Positions 1-8,624 of a stretch of 41,240 nt of DNA are shown piece by piece. Positions within the stretch are counted from its first letter, which is position 1; every line of letters starts with the position of its first letter. This stretch comes from Rickettsiales bacterium. Lineage in GTDB: Bacteria > Pseudomonadota > Alphaproteobacteria > Rs-D84. A program made the position numbers and the translations under genes. The notes below the pieces were generated by a model. That model was not told where the DNA came from. It saw only the letters and a list, made by a program, of their open reading frames with translations, and did not search any database. The stretch is from assembly GCA_031262525.1 (NCBI GenBank), contig JAISHM010000015.1:1-41240 (forward strand), in the 5' to 3' direction.

Positions 1-526
1 CACAGGCTATATTCAGATTATGCTGGCAAACCCTGGTGGATTCTTTGTGCTTTTTATTCAAAATGTTTATCCAGTTTTCGTGGTCTGCTACTTTGTAAGT
101 ATAAGGGATTATTTTCAATAAACCATTTCTAACGATATTGTTATAGTCGGTTTCTTGTTGAATAATCTGAAACCGGTCCAGCCATTGTCTTAAAAACACG
201 GGTGTATCGAACATAATTGTATCAAAAATTATATCTCTTCCATCTTTGATTATTCCCGCCACCATATGATAATTCCAATTTCGGCTTTCGTATAAATTTC
301 CAAATTTGCAATCTGCACAATCCGCACAAGTAAATTGGGTTTGATAGGATAATTTTTTTTGGGGTTCTTTTAGTCGATATATATTTATATTTTTATACCC
401 TGCAATTGACAGCGCACCACAAATAACATAGGCGCGAAAGTTACAGTTGTTGTCAGCGTAATTTGGATAAAATTTTCCCGGTCGCAACAAAGTTTTGTGA
501 AAATTTATCATCTTTTCGTCTATCAT
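1..526 (-). CDS. Protein-glutamine glutaminase-like protein (3' end outside window)
   Basis: This frame is not in the ORF track because its stop lies beyond the window edge. It starts at ATG 526 and stays open for 175 codons. The pattern Cys28 in 'DNNCNFRAY', His87 in 'NWNYHMVAG' and Asp102 in 'IIFDTIMFDTPV' is the Cys-His-Asp arrangement of the protein-glutaminase family, enzymes that deamidate glutamine side chains of proteins. A small cysteine cluster ('CADCADC', about residues 67-73) sits between Cys and His. No signal peptide is visible from this start. The first 540 bases of the + strand hold no better frame. Family membership is inferred from motif order only; substrate and location are unknown. 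Confidence 0.6.
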   Translation of the reverse strand, partial: MIDEKMINFHKTLLRPGKFYPNYADNNCNFRAYVICGALSIAGYKNINIYRLKEPQKKLSYQTQFTCADCADCKFGNLYESRNWNYHMVAGIIKDGRDIIFDTIMFDTPVFLRQWLDRFQIIQQETDYNNIVRNGLLKIIPYTYKVADHENWINILNKKHKESTRVCQHNLNIAC

Positions 527-686
527 ATAACAAATTATAATAAATTAAATATATTTTGTCAATCATTTTGTAATTTATAAAGGTATAAAAATAGATTATA
601 TTAAAAACAAACCAAAATTTAATAATGTTGCTGGGCTGGGTTTTAGTCATGGTTTTTATAATCCTTTTGGTGGTGAGGCAGGCGAA

Positions 687-1067
687 GTGGAAAATTGTTA
701 TCATAATCTGGTTAAACCATACCTTTCAACAATCATTCCGTTTGGGTGTGGTGGCGATGCGTTGCCTTTTCATTTATCTACGCACACAAATAAACCCTGT
801 AAAATTTTGGAACACTTCTTTGGTTATCCGGATATAAAATTCATACAAGAATACGGCAAAAAATTAAATTATTCTAAAAAACTGCGGACACAATGGAAAG
901 AAAAACAAATTTCTGATTACAGACATATCGTTTATGATATTACAACACCAACTGATAATCGTGTTTGTGTTGATGGTGAATTAAAACAGCCCGTATCAGA
1001 AACAATGGAATTATGCCAATCATTTTGTGCAAACTGCATAAACAACAACCGCGGATTTTATAAATAA
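687..1067 (+). CDS. Hypothetical protein, probably 5'-truncated
   Basis: I do not recognise the family. The only usable start in this frame is GTG 687, but the frame is open back to 549 and the upstream part also looks coding ('GLGFSHGFYNPFGGEAGEVE'), with no ATG, GTG or TTG in it. The gene has therefore either lost its 5' end or starts unusually. The product is soluble and rather cysteine-rich towards the C terminus ('CQSFCANC'), with a motif 'IIPFGCGGDALPF'. It is divergent from the glutaminase-like gene and convergent with pgk (7 nt between stops). It may be a decaying accessory gene next to the glutaminase-like gene. Confidence 0.45.
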   Translation: MENCYHNLVKPYLSTIIPFGCGGDALPFHLSTHTNKPCKILEHFFGYPDIKFIQEYGKKLNYSKKLRTQWKEKQISDYRHIVYDITTPTDNRVCVDGELKQPVSETMELCQSFCANCINNNRGFYK

Positions 1068-1074
1068 ACCGATG

Positions 1075-2247
1075 TTATTTTTCCAATACCGCTATCCCGG
1101 GTAATGTGCGCCCCTCGATAAATTCCAGGAATGCGCCGCCGCCCGTGCTGACATAGGTCATATCGTTTTTCGTATTCGTATATTCGGTCGCCGCAACCGC
1201 GTCCCCGCCCCCAACCACAGACATTAAATCGCCAGCACGCGTCCGCTGTCCCAGATAGCGCGCCAACGAGAATGTAGAAGCGCCCCATACATCGCCCCAC
1301 TCTGCCATTCCCATTGTTCCGTTCCATATAACACATTTCGCGTCGCGCATTGCCAGCTTATAATTTTCCACGGATTCTGGACCATCGTCCATAATCACAT
1401 CATTTGGTAAAATATCGTTCAATTTTTTATTGGTGCGCGTGGATTTTGGCGAAAATTCCGGTCCAACCCCCTTATCAACTGGCACTACTATTTTACAATT
1501 ATTTTCATTCGCGATTTTTATAATTTCATTCACCGAATTTTTATATTCGTCTTTATACAACTCGTCCGTCCAATCGTATTTTCCCGTCGCCAAGACAAAC
1601 GATGTTCCGATTCCGCCCCCCATACAAACAACATCGCACCGCGATACCAACGACCTCAATAAATCAAGTTTTGTTCCAACCTTACCCCCGCCAACAATCG
1701 CCATCAGTGGGCGCGGTGGATTTTGCATAACCTGGGTTAAACTCCGTATTTCATCGGTCAGCAGGTTACCCGCATACGACGGCAAAATTTTTGCGACGCC
1801 CGTCGTGCTGGCGTGTGCGCGATGCGATACTGCAAACGCGTCATTTACAAAAATATCAAAACCCGCCGCCAGTTTTTTTGCAAATTTTTCGTCGTTTTCT
1901 TCTTCGCCCTCATAAAAGCGCAGATTTTCCAACAAAACAACATCGCCGTCTTTCATCTTTGGTAAAAAATCTTTATCCAAGCAATCGTCAATCAGTGGAA
2001 TTTTCAGATAATCCGCCACAGGCCGCAAAGTATATTTTTCATCACGCACCCCATTTGGTCGCCCCAGGTGCGCACAAATTGCAACCCGCGCCCCGCCCTG
2101 TTGCAGAAACTTTATCGTTGGCATAGATTGCTCTATCCGAAAAGCATCTATAATTTTTCCATCTGTAATCTGAACATTAAAATCATCACGCAGCAAAACA
2201 TATTTTCCGCGAATATCACCTAATTCATTTATAGTATGGATTTTCAT
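1075..2247 (-). CDS. pgk: Phosphoglycerate kinase
   Basis: Catalyses transfer of phosphate between 1,3-bisphosphoglycerate and ADP in cytosolic glycolysis. The 390-residue length is normal. Visible landmarks are the N-terminal substrate-binding 'LRDDFNVQ' and 'CAHLGRPNG', the hinge region 'GGGKVGTKLDLL', and the nucleotide-binding 'WNGTMGMAEW' followed by 'VVGGGDAVAA' and 'STGGGAFLEF'. The start at 2247 is preceded by AAAGGAG and overlaps the rnhB stop as ATGA, so translation is probably coupled. It is the last gene of the nrdR-slt-rnhB-pgk operon; no terminator hairpin is visible behind it. Confidence 0.98.
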   Translation of the reverse strand: MKIHTINELGDIRGKYVLLRDDFNVQITDGKIIDAFRIEQSMPTIKFLQQGGARVAICAHLGRPNGVRDEKYTLRPVADYLKIPLIDDCLDKDFLPKMKDGDVVLLENLRFYEGEEENDEKFAKKLAAGFDIFVNDAFAVSHRAHASTTGVAKILPSYAGNLLTDEIRSLTQVMQNPPRPLMAIVGGGKVGTKLDLLRSLVSRCDVVCMGGGIGTSFVLATGKYDWTDELYKDEYKNSVNEIIKIANENNCKIVVPVDKGVGPEFSPKSTRTNKKLNDILPNDVIMDDGPESVENYKLAMRDAKCVIWNGTMGMAEWGDVWGASTFSLARYLGQRTRAGDLMSVVGGGDAVAATEYTNTKNDMTYVSTGGGAFLEFIEGRTLPGIAVLEK

Positions 2248-2843
2248 AACAACTCCTTTACAGGTTTATAACTTTTCCGATAATGTTCATTTATACCAAA
2301 CTTTCGCATCGCTTGCAAGTGCGCGGCTGTCGGATACCCCGAATTTTTATCCCAGCCGTATTCTGGAAATTTCGTCGCCAAATTACACATTATTTTATCC
2401 CGCGTTTGTTTTGCGATGACACTGGCCGCCGCAATAGATAACGATTTAGCGTCCCCACCCACAATCGCCAGTCCATTCACACCATCTGGCATTTTATTTC
2501 CATCAACCAGGACAAAGTCTGGCGCGTGCGGCAAATTATCCAAAGCGCGCCGCATCGCCAACATTGACGCGTTCAAGATATTTATTTCATCTATTTCTTC
2601 GGGCGAACACAAACCAACCCCCACCGCGCAATTTTCCATAATCCAATCAAAAGCCACCGCGCGCGCACGCGCCGTCATTTTCTTAGAGTCATTTATTTTA
2701 CAAGTGATTTTCGCGTTTGCTGGGATTATAACCGCCGCCGCAACAACTGGACCACATAACGGGCCGCGTCCAGCCTCATCCACACCGGCAACTATTTTTG
2801 CCCCTGTGGCGCGCTCTATATCCAATGTCGGAAAAGTGTTCAT
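2244..2843 (-). CDS. rnhB: Ribonuclease HII
   Basis: Endonuclease that cuts the RNA strand of RNA-DNA hybrids and removes misincorporated ribonucleotides. The N-terminal 'GVDEAGRGPLCGPVVAA' gives the first two acidic metal ligands and the GRG motif of type 2 RNases H; 'DFVLVDGNK' and 'SIAAASVIAK' supply later family blocks. The 199-residue length is typical. Its ATG shares an A with the slt stop (TAATG) and its TGA overlaps the pgk start, so it is embedded in the operon by translational coupling. Confidence 0.97.
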   Translation of the reverse strand: MNTFPTLDIERATGAKIVAGVDEAGRGPLCGPVVAAAVIIPANAKITCKINDSKKMTARARAVAFDWIMENCAVGVGLCSPEEIDEINILNASMLAMRRALDNLPHAPDFVLVDGNKMPDGVNGLAIVGGDAKSLSIAAASVIAKQTRDKIMCNLATKFPEYGWDKNSGYPTAAHLQAMRKFGINEHYRKSYKPVKELL

Positions 2844-4561
2844 TAAATCGTGCGCCCGTTGATTGCGTTTTGGACATATTCATCTTCGCTGGAATACAAT
2901 GGCCATTTCCCATTTGCCAAATCTTCCAAACTGGTCAGCGGTTGATTCAATCGCGCACGATACAACCATAAATTAGAAACAACCCTTTTGATATAATTTC
3001 GCGTTTCAATATTCGGAAAACTTTCAATATATAACAACGGGTCCGATGTATCGAAACCCTTATCAAACTTTGCCACTGCGCCGTCGCCCGAATTATACGC
3101 CGCCAACATTTTTATGATATTCCCGTCAATCGCGGGCATCGCCAATAAGTCCACAATATGCTGTTGCCCCAAAAACATATTATGATTCGGGTCCGACATA
3201 TCCAAATCTGACATAGATATATTATTTTTACGCGCCACACTTTTCGCGGTACCTGGCATCATTTGCATAACCCCGCGCGCGCCCTTACCCGATTTTGCCG
3301 ACGGCTTGAACTTTGATTCTTGCTTTGTAATCGCGAATAACAGGGCGCGGTCAATACTCCACCCGCCCATCGGTTCCCAATCAGGTAACGGATATTGCGC
3401 ACTGAAAATCACATTTTGGTCAATTTCAATTATTCCACGACCACGAATCAAGTCAGACACCTGTAAGGATACACGCGGCAACTCGTTCGCAGACGCCACA
3501 GAATACACCGCATGCAATAATTTATTATCCGCATTCGCCGTTATCATCAAACGCAGATATTTTTCCGCACGTGTTTTATCCCCAATTTGCAATAACGCCA
3601 ATGCCGCCCGACCATACTTTGATTCACGCAAAATATCCAAGTCATCGTCCGATACATCGGTATCAAAAAACTGAAAATCTGGTGTTTCACCCAGCATTGC
3701 CGCCGATAACGCACCATAAAAAAGTTGTGGTCGCTTTGCCGCCGTTTCCCAATACTTTGTCGCCGCACTGGTATCACCATCTAATTCCGCCGCACGACCT
3801 GCCCAGAATGCCCCCTCGGCCCGACGCGCATCATTTATATGTGTCAGATTTTGCATATCTGAAAAATACTCACGCGCCGCCGCATAGTCATTATCACGAA
3901 ACGCGGACAGGCCCATTGTCCACATTCCATATTCCGACTTTCGCGCTGTCGCAATTTCACCGAATTTTTTTGCCAGTTCCCGTTCATTGTTTGTATAATA
4001 AATAAACGCCAAACGACCCGCCAAACGCCCATAATCCGTGCTGGACAGCGATTTTATAAACGCCTTGTCTTCCAATATTTTACGCGCGGTTTTTGTGCTG
4101 CCCCCAGACAACGCAGATTTGAACCTTTTTATTTTTGTCGCGGTCGTCCCATAATATTTTTTTGATGTCCAGTCTTCATTTTTTGGCACATCTTCGGACA
4201 CACCAGAAATCATCTTTGGTAAAGATGCCTGCCGCGTTTTCGCCTGTTTAATTCTTCCCAATTTTTCCATTTGCTCGGCCCCGGGCATATCATAACATTT
4301 TTTCATCCATTCCGCTACCTGGGTCCCGCGCGTCCGATAAGTTTTTGATGTGTATTTTTGGAAACTAACCTCGCACCACAGAATTTGATTCTCTATTTGT
4401 GGCATCAGTTTTTCCGCGTCCGAAATTTTTTCACGCCCCTGCAAATCAAAAATTTCGGTATAAGTTTTCACGTCCGCGTCCGCCAGCAACACCGGTAAAT
4501 CAGCCGCGTGCGCATCGCACACAAAAAAAGCCATAATAAAAAATGCAAAAATTTTTCTCAT
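2843..4561 (-). CDS. slt: Periplasmic soluble lytic murein transglycosylase
   Basis: Cleaves the MurNAc-GlcNAc bond of peptidoglycan to leave 1,6-anhydro ends. I place the start at ATG 4561, not 4600, because the product then begins with a clean signal peptide ('MRKIFAFFIMAFFVCDAHA', cut likely after AHA). A long helical-repeat region follows, then the SLT domain at about residues 405-520: 'ITKQESKFKPSAKSGKGARG' carries the catalytic Glu, followed by 'MQMMPGTA' and 'LAAYNSG'. The C terminus 'PNIETRNYIKRVV' is also typical of the family. It sits 1 nt after nrdR and overlaps rnhB by 1 nt. Confidence 0.93.
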   Translation of the reverse strand: MRKIFAFFIMAFFVCDAHAADLPVLLADADVKTYTEIFDLQGREKISDAEKLMPQIENQILWCEVSFQKYTSKTYRTRGTQVAEWMKKCYDMPGAEQMEKLGRIKQAKTRQASLPKMISGVSEDVPKNEDWTSKKYYGTTATKIKRFKSALSGGSTKTARKILEDKAFIKSLSSTDYGRLAGRLAFIYYTNNERELAKKFGEIATARKSEYGMWTMGLSAFRDNDYAAAREYFSDMQNLTHINDARRAEGAFWAGRAAELDGDTSAATKYWETAAKRPQLFYGALSAAMLGETPDFQFFDTDVSDDDLDILRESKYGRAALALLQIGDKTRAEKYLRLMITANADNKLLHAVYSVASANELPRVSLQVSDLIRGRGIIEIDQNVIFSAQYPLPDWEPMGGWSIDRALLFAITKQESKFKPSAKSGKGARGVMQMMPGTAKSVARKNNISMSDLDMSDPNHNMFLGQQHIVDLLAMPAIDGNIIKMLAAYNSGDGAVAKFDKGFDTSDPLLYIESFPNIETRNYIKRVVSNLWLYRARLNQPLTSLEDLANGKWPLYSSEDEYVQNAINGRTI

Positions 4562-4562
4562 A

Positions 4563-5069
4563 TTAAAATAACGATGTCTTATACTTTTTTGGTAATTCAC
4601 AGACGCTGCTGTTATCTTCGGCCTCGGGGATTTTATTTATGATTTCCTTAAAGTCCGATATTTTACTGAACCGACGATACACAGACGCAAAACGCACAAA
4701 TGCAATCGGGTCCAGATTCAACAAACTTTCCGATACCATTTCACCAATTGTTTCAGACGACACGATATCTTCGTTTTCTGACTCTAAACGCCGATGGATA
4801 CTGGTTACAAAGCGTTCAATCTGTTCTGGTAAAATATCCCGTTTTCTACATGCAATATGAACCGAACGCGCCAGTTTATCGCGGTCAAAAGGCTGCACCG
4901 CCCCATTTGATTTACGCACCATAATATCACGCAACTGCACCCGTTCCAGGGTCGTAAACTTTGCACCACACGATGAACACACACGACGACGACGAATCGT
5001 TCCGTCGTCCATATCTGGGCGTGAATCCTTTACCTGGGATTCAGAAGAATTACAATAAGGGCATTTCAT
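4563..5069 (-). CDS. nrdR: Transcriptional repressor NrdR
   Basis: Zinc-ribbon plus ATP-cone regulator that represses ribonucleotide reductase genes when bound to dATP/ATP. The N terminus 'MKCPYC' and 'RRVCSSCGAKFTTLERV' gives the four zinc cysteines; the ATP-cone begins at 'VRKSNGAVQPFDRDKL'. The ORF track opens at a TTG (5075), but ATG 5069 gives the canonical MKCPYC start and I use that. The C-terminal tail after the ATP-cone is a little longer than usual. First gene of the leftward operon, divergent from murE across about 107 bp. Confidence 0.96.
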   Translation of the reverse strand: MKCPYCNSSESQVKDSRPDMDDGTIRRRRVCSSCGAKFTTLERVQLRDIMVRKSNGAVQPFDRDKLARSVHIACRKRDILPEQIERFVTSIHRRLESENEDIVSSETIGEMVSESLLNLDPIAFVRFASVYRRFSKISDFKEIINKIPEAEDNSSVCELPKKYKTSLF

Positions 5070-5176
5070 AATCAAAAAATGTTAGCAAATGGTGCAGCGC
5101 CTGTCCAGAAAAATAATAACTGGAAAATCTGGATTTTAATTGTATAATTTTCTGCGCAAAGATAAAAAAAGAAAAA

Positions 5177-6541
5177 ATGTACAGCAAAATAACCGACAAT
5201 TCACGCGATATTACACCTGGGGCACTATTTATCTCACGTCCGTGTGCAAACGCACAACAATATCTAAATGACGCCTTGGTGCGTGGCGCGGCGGGCGTCT
5301 TATTACCCGCAAATCATAATTTATCTGTGCCGCCGGGACCGACAATTTCTTTTTCTTTTGATATAAATACAGATACCGCCAAACTGGCGCGTGAATATAT
5401 GCCAAATTTACCAAAACATTTATGCGGAATTACCGGTACCAAGGGCAAAACCAGCATTGTTGCTCTGGTCCGTCAGATTTTACAAATCCTTGGTAAAAAA
5501 TCCGCGACAATTGGGACACTGGGGGTTGTGTCAGACGATTGGTCTGAACCAGGGCGAAATACAACCCCGTTTCCCATAGAGTTGGCAGAAACATTACAAA
5601 AACTGGCCGAAAATGGCACCCAGTATGTCGCTATGGAATTATCCAGTATTGGGCTGGACGAAAAACGCGCAGAATTTTTACCATTTGACGCGATTGGCTT
5701 TTCTAATTTTTCACGCGACCATTTGGACTATCACGGAACAATGGAAAATTATTTTGCGACCAAGGCGCGATTATTCAGCAATGATTTTAATTATAAAACC
5801 GCTGTTATAAACGCTGACGACGAATGGGCAAAGAAATTGACCCCTCACAGCGATATTATAAATATAGGATTTCATGGCGATAAAATTAAAATAATTTCAA
5901 TCAGACCAAACAACGATGGTCAGGATGTTGAACTGATATTCTTTGGAAAAAATTATCGGTTAAAAACACCACTGCTGGGGACATTCCAAATTTACAACAT
6001 TTTAATCGCGATTGGCTTGGTAATCGGGATGGGGATTGCGCCCGACGAAATACCGCTGGAAAAATTATTCAGTGAATTGCGCGCACCGCGTGGTCGTTGT
6101 GAATTTGTGGGGAATACGCGGACGGGCGCGGCGGTCTATGTTGATTATGCTCATACCCCGGATTCATTGGAAAAAATTTTAGAGACTTTGCGCGAACACA
6201 CAAAAAATAAATTGTCTGTGGTGTTCGGGTGTGGCGGAAATCGCGATATGGGAAAGCGCGCAATAATGGGAAAAATCGCAAATGATTTAGCGGATAATGT
6301 TATTATTACCGACGATAATCCGCGTAATGAAAATCCAGATTTAATTCGTGAACAAATTATGACCGCGTGCCCATCGGCGCGTAATATGGGCGACCGCGAA
6401 TTGGCAATTAAAACCGCAATTTCGGAATTATCCGACGGCGATATTTTGGTTATTGCGGGCAAGGGGCACGAAGATTATCAGCTGATTGGCGATAAAAAAT
6501 ATCATTTTGACGATGCTGAAATAGCAAAAAAGAATTTGTAA
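5177..6541 (+). CDS. murE: UDP-MurNAc-L-Ala-D-Glu:meso-DAP ligase MurE
   Basis: Cytosolic ATP-dependent ligase adding the third residue of the peptidoglycan stem. The ATP-binding loop is 'GITGTKGKTS'; 'SNFSRDHLDYHGTMENYF' and 'VDYAHTPDSLE' are Mur-ligase blocks. The motif 'DNPRNENP' is the DNPR signature of enzymes that add meso-diaminopimelate, which supports a Gram-negative host. The 454-residue length is slightly short but complete. A TATAAT-like element lies at about 5143-5148. The gene leads murE-orphan-murF with 1-nt gaps. Confidence 0.97.
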   Translation: MYSKITDNSRDITPGALFISRPCANAQQYLNDALVRGAAGVLLPANHNLSVPPGPTISFSFDINTDTAKLAREYMPNLPKHLCGITGTKGKTSIVALVRQILQILGKKSATIGTLGVVSDDWSEPGRNTTPFPIELAETLQKLAENGTQYVAMELSSIGLDEKRAEFLPFDAIGFSNFSRDHLDYHGTMENYFATKARLFSNDFNYKTAVINADDEWAKKLTPHSDIINIGFHGDKIKIISIRPNNDGQDVELIFFGKNYRLKTPLLGTFQIYNILIAIGLVIGMGIAPDEIPLEKLFSELRAPRGRCEFVGNTRTGAAVYVDYAHTPDSLEKILETLREHTKNKLSVVFGCGGNRDMGKRAIMGKIANDLADNVIITDDNPRNENPDLIREQIMTACPSARNMGDRELAIKTAISELSDGDILVIAGKGHEDYQLIGDKKYHFDDAEIAKKNL

Positions 6542-6542
6542 A

Positions 6543-7286
6543 ATGGATAATAAAGAACTGGAAAATTTTTATACATCTGGTTATTTGTTGGCACCATTAT
6601 TCCGCGAGTTTGCGAAATATATTCTGGAAGACTCTGAAAATTTACCAGTAAATGTCGCAATGCGCAGTGGAATGCCGATATTACGCGCGGCACAAAAACT
6701 GGGGGCATATGAAAATAAAATTAAACCATGTTGGGTGTTAAACTCTAATATAATGGTCCCGTACAGATGTGATGGAGAGCCGGGTTGTGGTTGTCGCAGA
6801 TTTGGTTGTATAAACGACGCAAAATGTAATGACGCCGATACAATTTGTGGAAAAAACCTGGAAAAGTTTTTTTATAGCGCAAAACTAGACAAACCATGGT
6901 GCTTTGCAGATATTGGGTATAAGGGTAGCGTCCCAAGCATTTTTATGTTCAAAAACAATGGTATATTCAGGCCAAAACATAGTTTTTTAATGTCGTGTCC
7001 TTATACTAATTGGGTATTTTCACGCGACTATCCGGAATGGATAAACGAGCAAGGCTTTTTTAATTTTGTTCTGGACGCCACACCAAAAGCCGCGAACAAG
7101 CCAGAGGTTGTAACAACAAATGGCATATCAAAATTGGTCTTTTCCCAAAACAACGAGCGCGTTGAAATGGAAAATAAATTTTATAATGGTTTTAATGATG
7201 GCTTTGATACCAAGCCAGATTTTCACGCAATTTATGATAATTTTCTGAATAATAATATACTTTATAACCAGGGTAAGGGATATTAA
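6543..7286 (+). CDS. Hypothetical protein inside the mur operon (weak resemblance to COG5610-type HAD proteins)
   Basis: It has 247 residues and lies 1 nt after murE and 1 nt before murF, so it is co-translated with the peptidoglycan ligases. I do not recognise a firm family. Two segments, 'NVAMRSGMPILRAAQKLG' near residue 38 and 'WCFADIGYKGSVPSIF' near residue 122, recall the paired blocks of HAD-like proteins found in polysaccharide clusters, but the usual 'SRDG' is changed to 'MRSG', so activity is doubtful. Between them is a cysteine-rich stretch ('CDGEPGCGCRRFGC', then two more Cys) that could bind metal. No signal peptide or membrane segment is seen. Start is ATG 6543. Confidence 0.7.
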   Translation: MDNKELENFYTSGYLLAPLFREFAKYILEDSENLPVNVAMRSGMPILRAAQKLGAYENKIKPCWVLNSNIMVPYRCDGEPGCGCRRFGCINDAKCNDADTICGKNLEKFFYSAKLDKPWCFADIGYKGSVPSIFMFKNNGIFRPKHSFLMSCPYTNWVFSRDYPEWINEQGFFNFVLDATPKAANKPEVVTTNGISKLVFSQNNERVEMENKFYNGFNDGFDTKPDFHAIYDNFLNNNILYNQGKGY

Positions 7287-7287
7287 A

Positions 7288-8541
7288 ATGAACATTGCGG
7301 AAATACTAAAAAACTCATCTGGGCGGATTTCAACTGACAGCCGCGCAATCGGCGTGGGCGATATTTTTATCGCATTGCCCGGGGATAAATTTGATGGTCA
7401 TAACTTTGTTTCCGATGTATTAAATCGTGGCGCATCGGTTGCAATCGTTCAGAATTTGGTTGATACCGCGCCAGTGGAAAAACAAATTGTTGTGCCAGAT
7501 GCATTTACCGCATATTTGAAGTTTGGAGAATACTTTCGTAATCAGTTTCATGGAAAAATTATCGCCCTGACCGGCAGCGCGGGCAAGACCACGACCAAGG
7601 AAGAGTTAAAACAAATCATCGGTGCGCAAAAAAAAGTCTATGCCACAATGGGCAATTTTAATAATCGTATCGGGGTCGCAAAAACCCTGATTGAGATGGA
7701 TATGAATGCCGATGTTGCAATAATTGAAATTGGTATGAATCACGCGAGCGAAATTGCAGAAATTGTAAAATATGTTCGTCCTGATATTGCGATTGTGACC
7801 AATATCTATCCAATGCATATTGAATTTTTCATCGATGGACTGAACGGAATTGCAAATGCAAAATCCGAAATTTTTAATACTGGGGCAATCGCGGTAATAA
7901 ATCGGGACGCGAATCTGTCCGATGTTTTGATAAACAATGCGCGCAGTTGCGAATGCAAGATTGAATTATTCGGAAAAGACAATGAAAATTTTCCAGATAT
8001 GCCCGAACATTTTCAATATAATGCGGGCTGTGTGATGAAAATTGCAGAGTTGCTAAATATGGATTTGGACGCGGCGCGCGAATCTGTGTTGGGCTTTGAC
8101 GCCCTGCCCGGTCGTGGAAAAAAACACAAGATAAAATTAGGCGACAATGCGGAATTCATACTGATTGACGATTCCTATTCTGGGCAACCTGAATCTATGA
8201 AAATCGCAATAAAAAATCTGGCAAAAATTCAGGGTCGCAAAATTGCAATTATCGGAAAAATGGCAGAACTCGGGGATTATTCGGTTATTGCGCATACAGA
8301 AATCGGGAAATTATTGGCGGATAAGGATATAGACATTGTAATTGGTGTTGGCGATGAAACGCGCGATACTCTGGCGCAACTAAAACAATCGCAAAAGCAA
8401 TTTTATTTTGATAACTCGGTTGATGTATTAAAGTTTTTACAAAACGATTTTATTTGTGATGGCGATGTAATGCTGGTTAAGGGTTCGCACTATGCGTCAG
8501 CAGTATATAAAATAGTCGATGTGTTTATTTCTGATAAATAA
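7288..8541 (+). CDS. murF: UDP-MurNAc-tripeptide:D-Ala-D-Ala ligase MurF
   Basis: Adds D-Ala-D-Ala to the UDP-MurNAc tripeptide in the cytosol. N-terminal 'ISTDSRAIGVGDIFIALPG' is the MurF/MurE substrate domain; the ATP loop is 'ALTGSAGKTTTKE', followed by 'NFNNRIGVAKTL' and 'EIGMNHASEI'. The acceptor-binding block 'IDDSYSGQPESM' and C-terminal 'VMLVKGSHYASA' complete the enzyme. The 417-residue length is normal to slightly short. Its stop codon ends exactly where the encoded CCA end of the opposing tRNA-Pro begins, leaving no spacer. mraY and other dcw genes do not follow here. Confidence 0.97.
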   Translation: MNIAEILKNSSGRISTDSRAIGVGDIFIALPGDKFDGHNFVSDVLNRGASVAIVQNLVDTAPVEKQIVVPDAFTAYLKFGEYFRNQFHGKIIALTGSAGKTTTKEELKQIIGAQKKVYATMGNFNNRIGVAKTLIEMDMNADVAIIEIGMNHASEIAEIVKYVRPDIAIVTNIYPMHIEFFIDGLNGIANAKSEIFNTGAIAVINRDANLSDVLINNARSCECKIELFGKDNENFPDMPEHFQYNAGCVMKIAELLNMDLDAARESVLGFDALPGRGKKHKIKLGDNAEFILIDDSYSGQPESMKIAIKNLAKIQGRKIAIIGKMAELGDYSVIAHTEIGKLLADKDIDIVIGVGDETRDTLAQLKQSQKQFYFDNSVDVLKFLQNDFICDGDVMLVKGSHYASAVYKIVDVFISDK

Positions 8542-8618
8542 TGGTCGGGGTGACAAGAATCGAACTTGCGACCCCTTGCACCCCATGCAAGTACTCTACC
8601 AGGCTGAGCTACACCCCG
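8542..8618 (-). tRNA. tRNA-Pro (anticodon GGG)
   Basis: Read on the minus strand, the gene folds into a full cloverleaf. The 7-bp acceptor stem is CGGGGTG/CACCCCG with A73 and an encoded CCA. The D-arm is 'GCTCAGCCTGGTAGAG'. The anticodon stem CTTGC/GCAAG holds the loop ATGGGGT, giving GGG, and the T-arm is GCAAG-TTCGATT-CTTGT. Length is 77 nt with CCA. It abuts the murF stop codon on the other strand. Its first 58 nt plus a few upstream bases are repeated 423 bp away. Confidence 0.95.
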
Positions 8619-8624
8619 ACGATT
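8561..8624. repeat. 64-bp direct repeat, copy 1 (within intact tRNA-Pro)
   Basis: This copy is identical to 8984-9047, offset 423 bp. It covers tRNA-Pro nt 1-58 and about 6 nt upstream of the tRNA 5' end. The match stops inside the T-loop, directly after the TTCG of the tRNA. The GIY-YIG stop codon begins at the outer edge of this repeat. Confidence 0.93.

Noticed and set aside
453-704. 83-residue minus-strand ORF
   Set aside because: It overlaps the start of the glutaminase-like gene in another frame, has Ile/Tyr-rich low-complexity text and no ribosome site.
1430-1915. 161-residue plus-strand ORF opposite pgk
   Set aside because: Antisense shadow of a conserved gene; its length follows from the codon bias of pgk.
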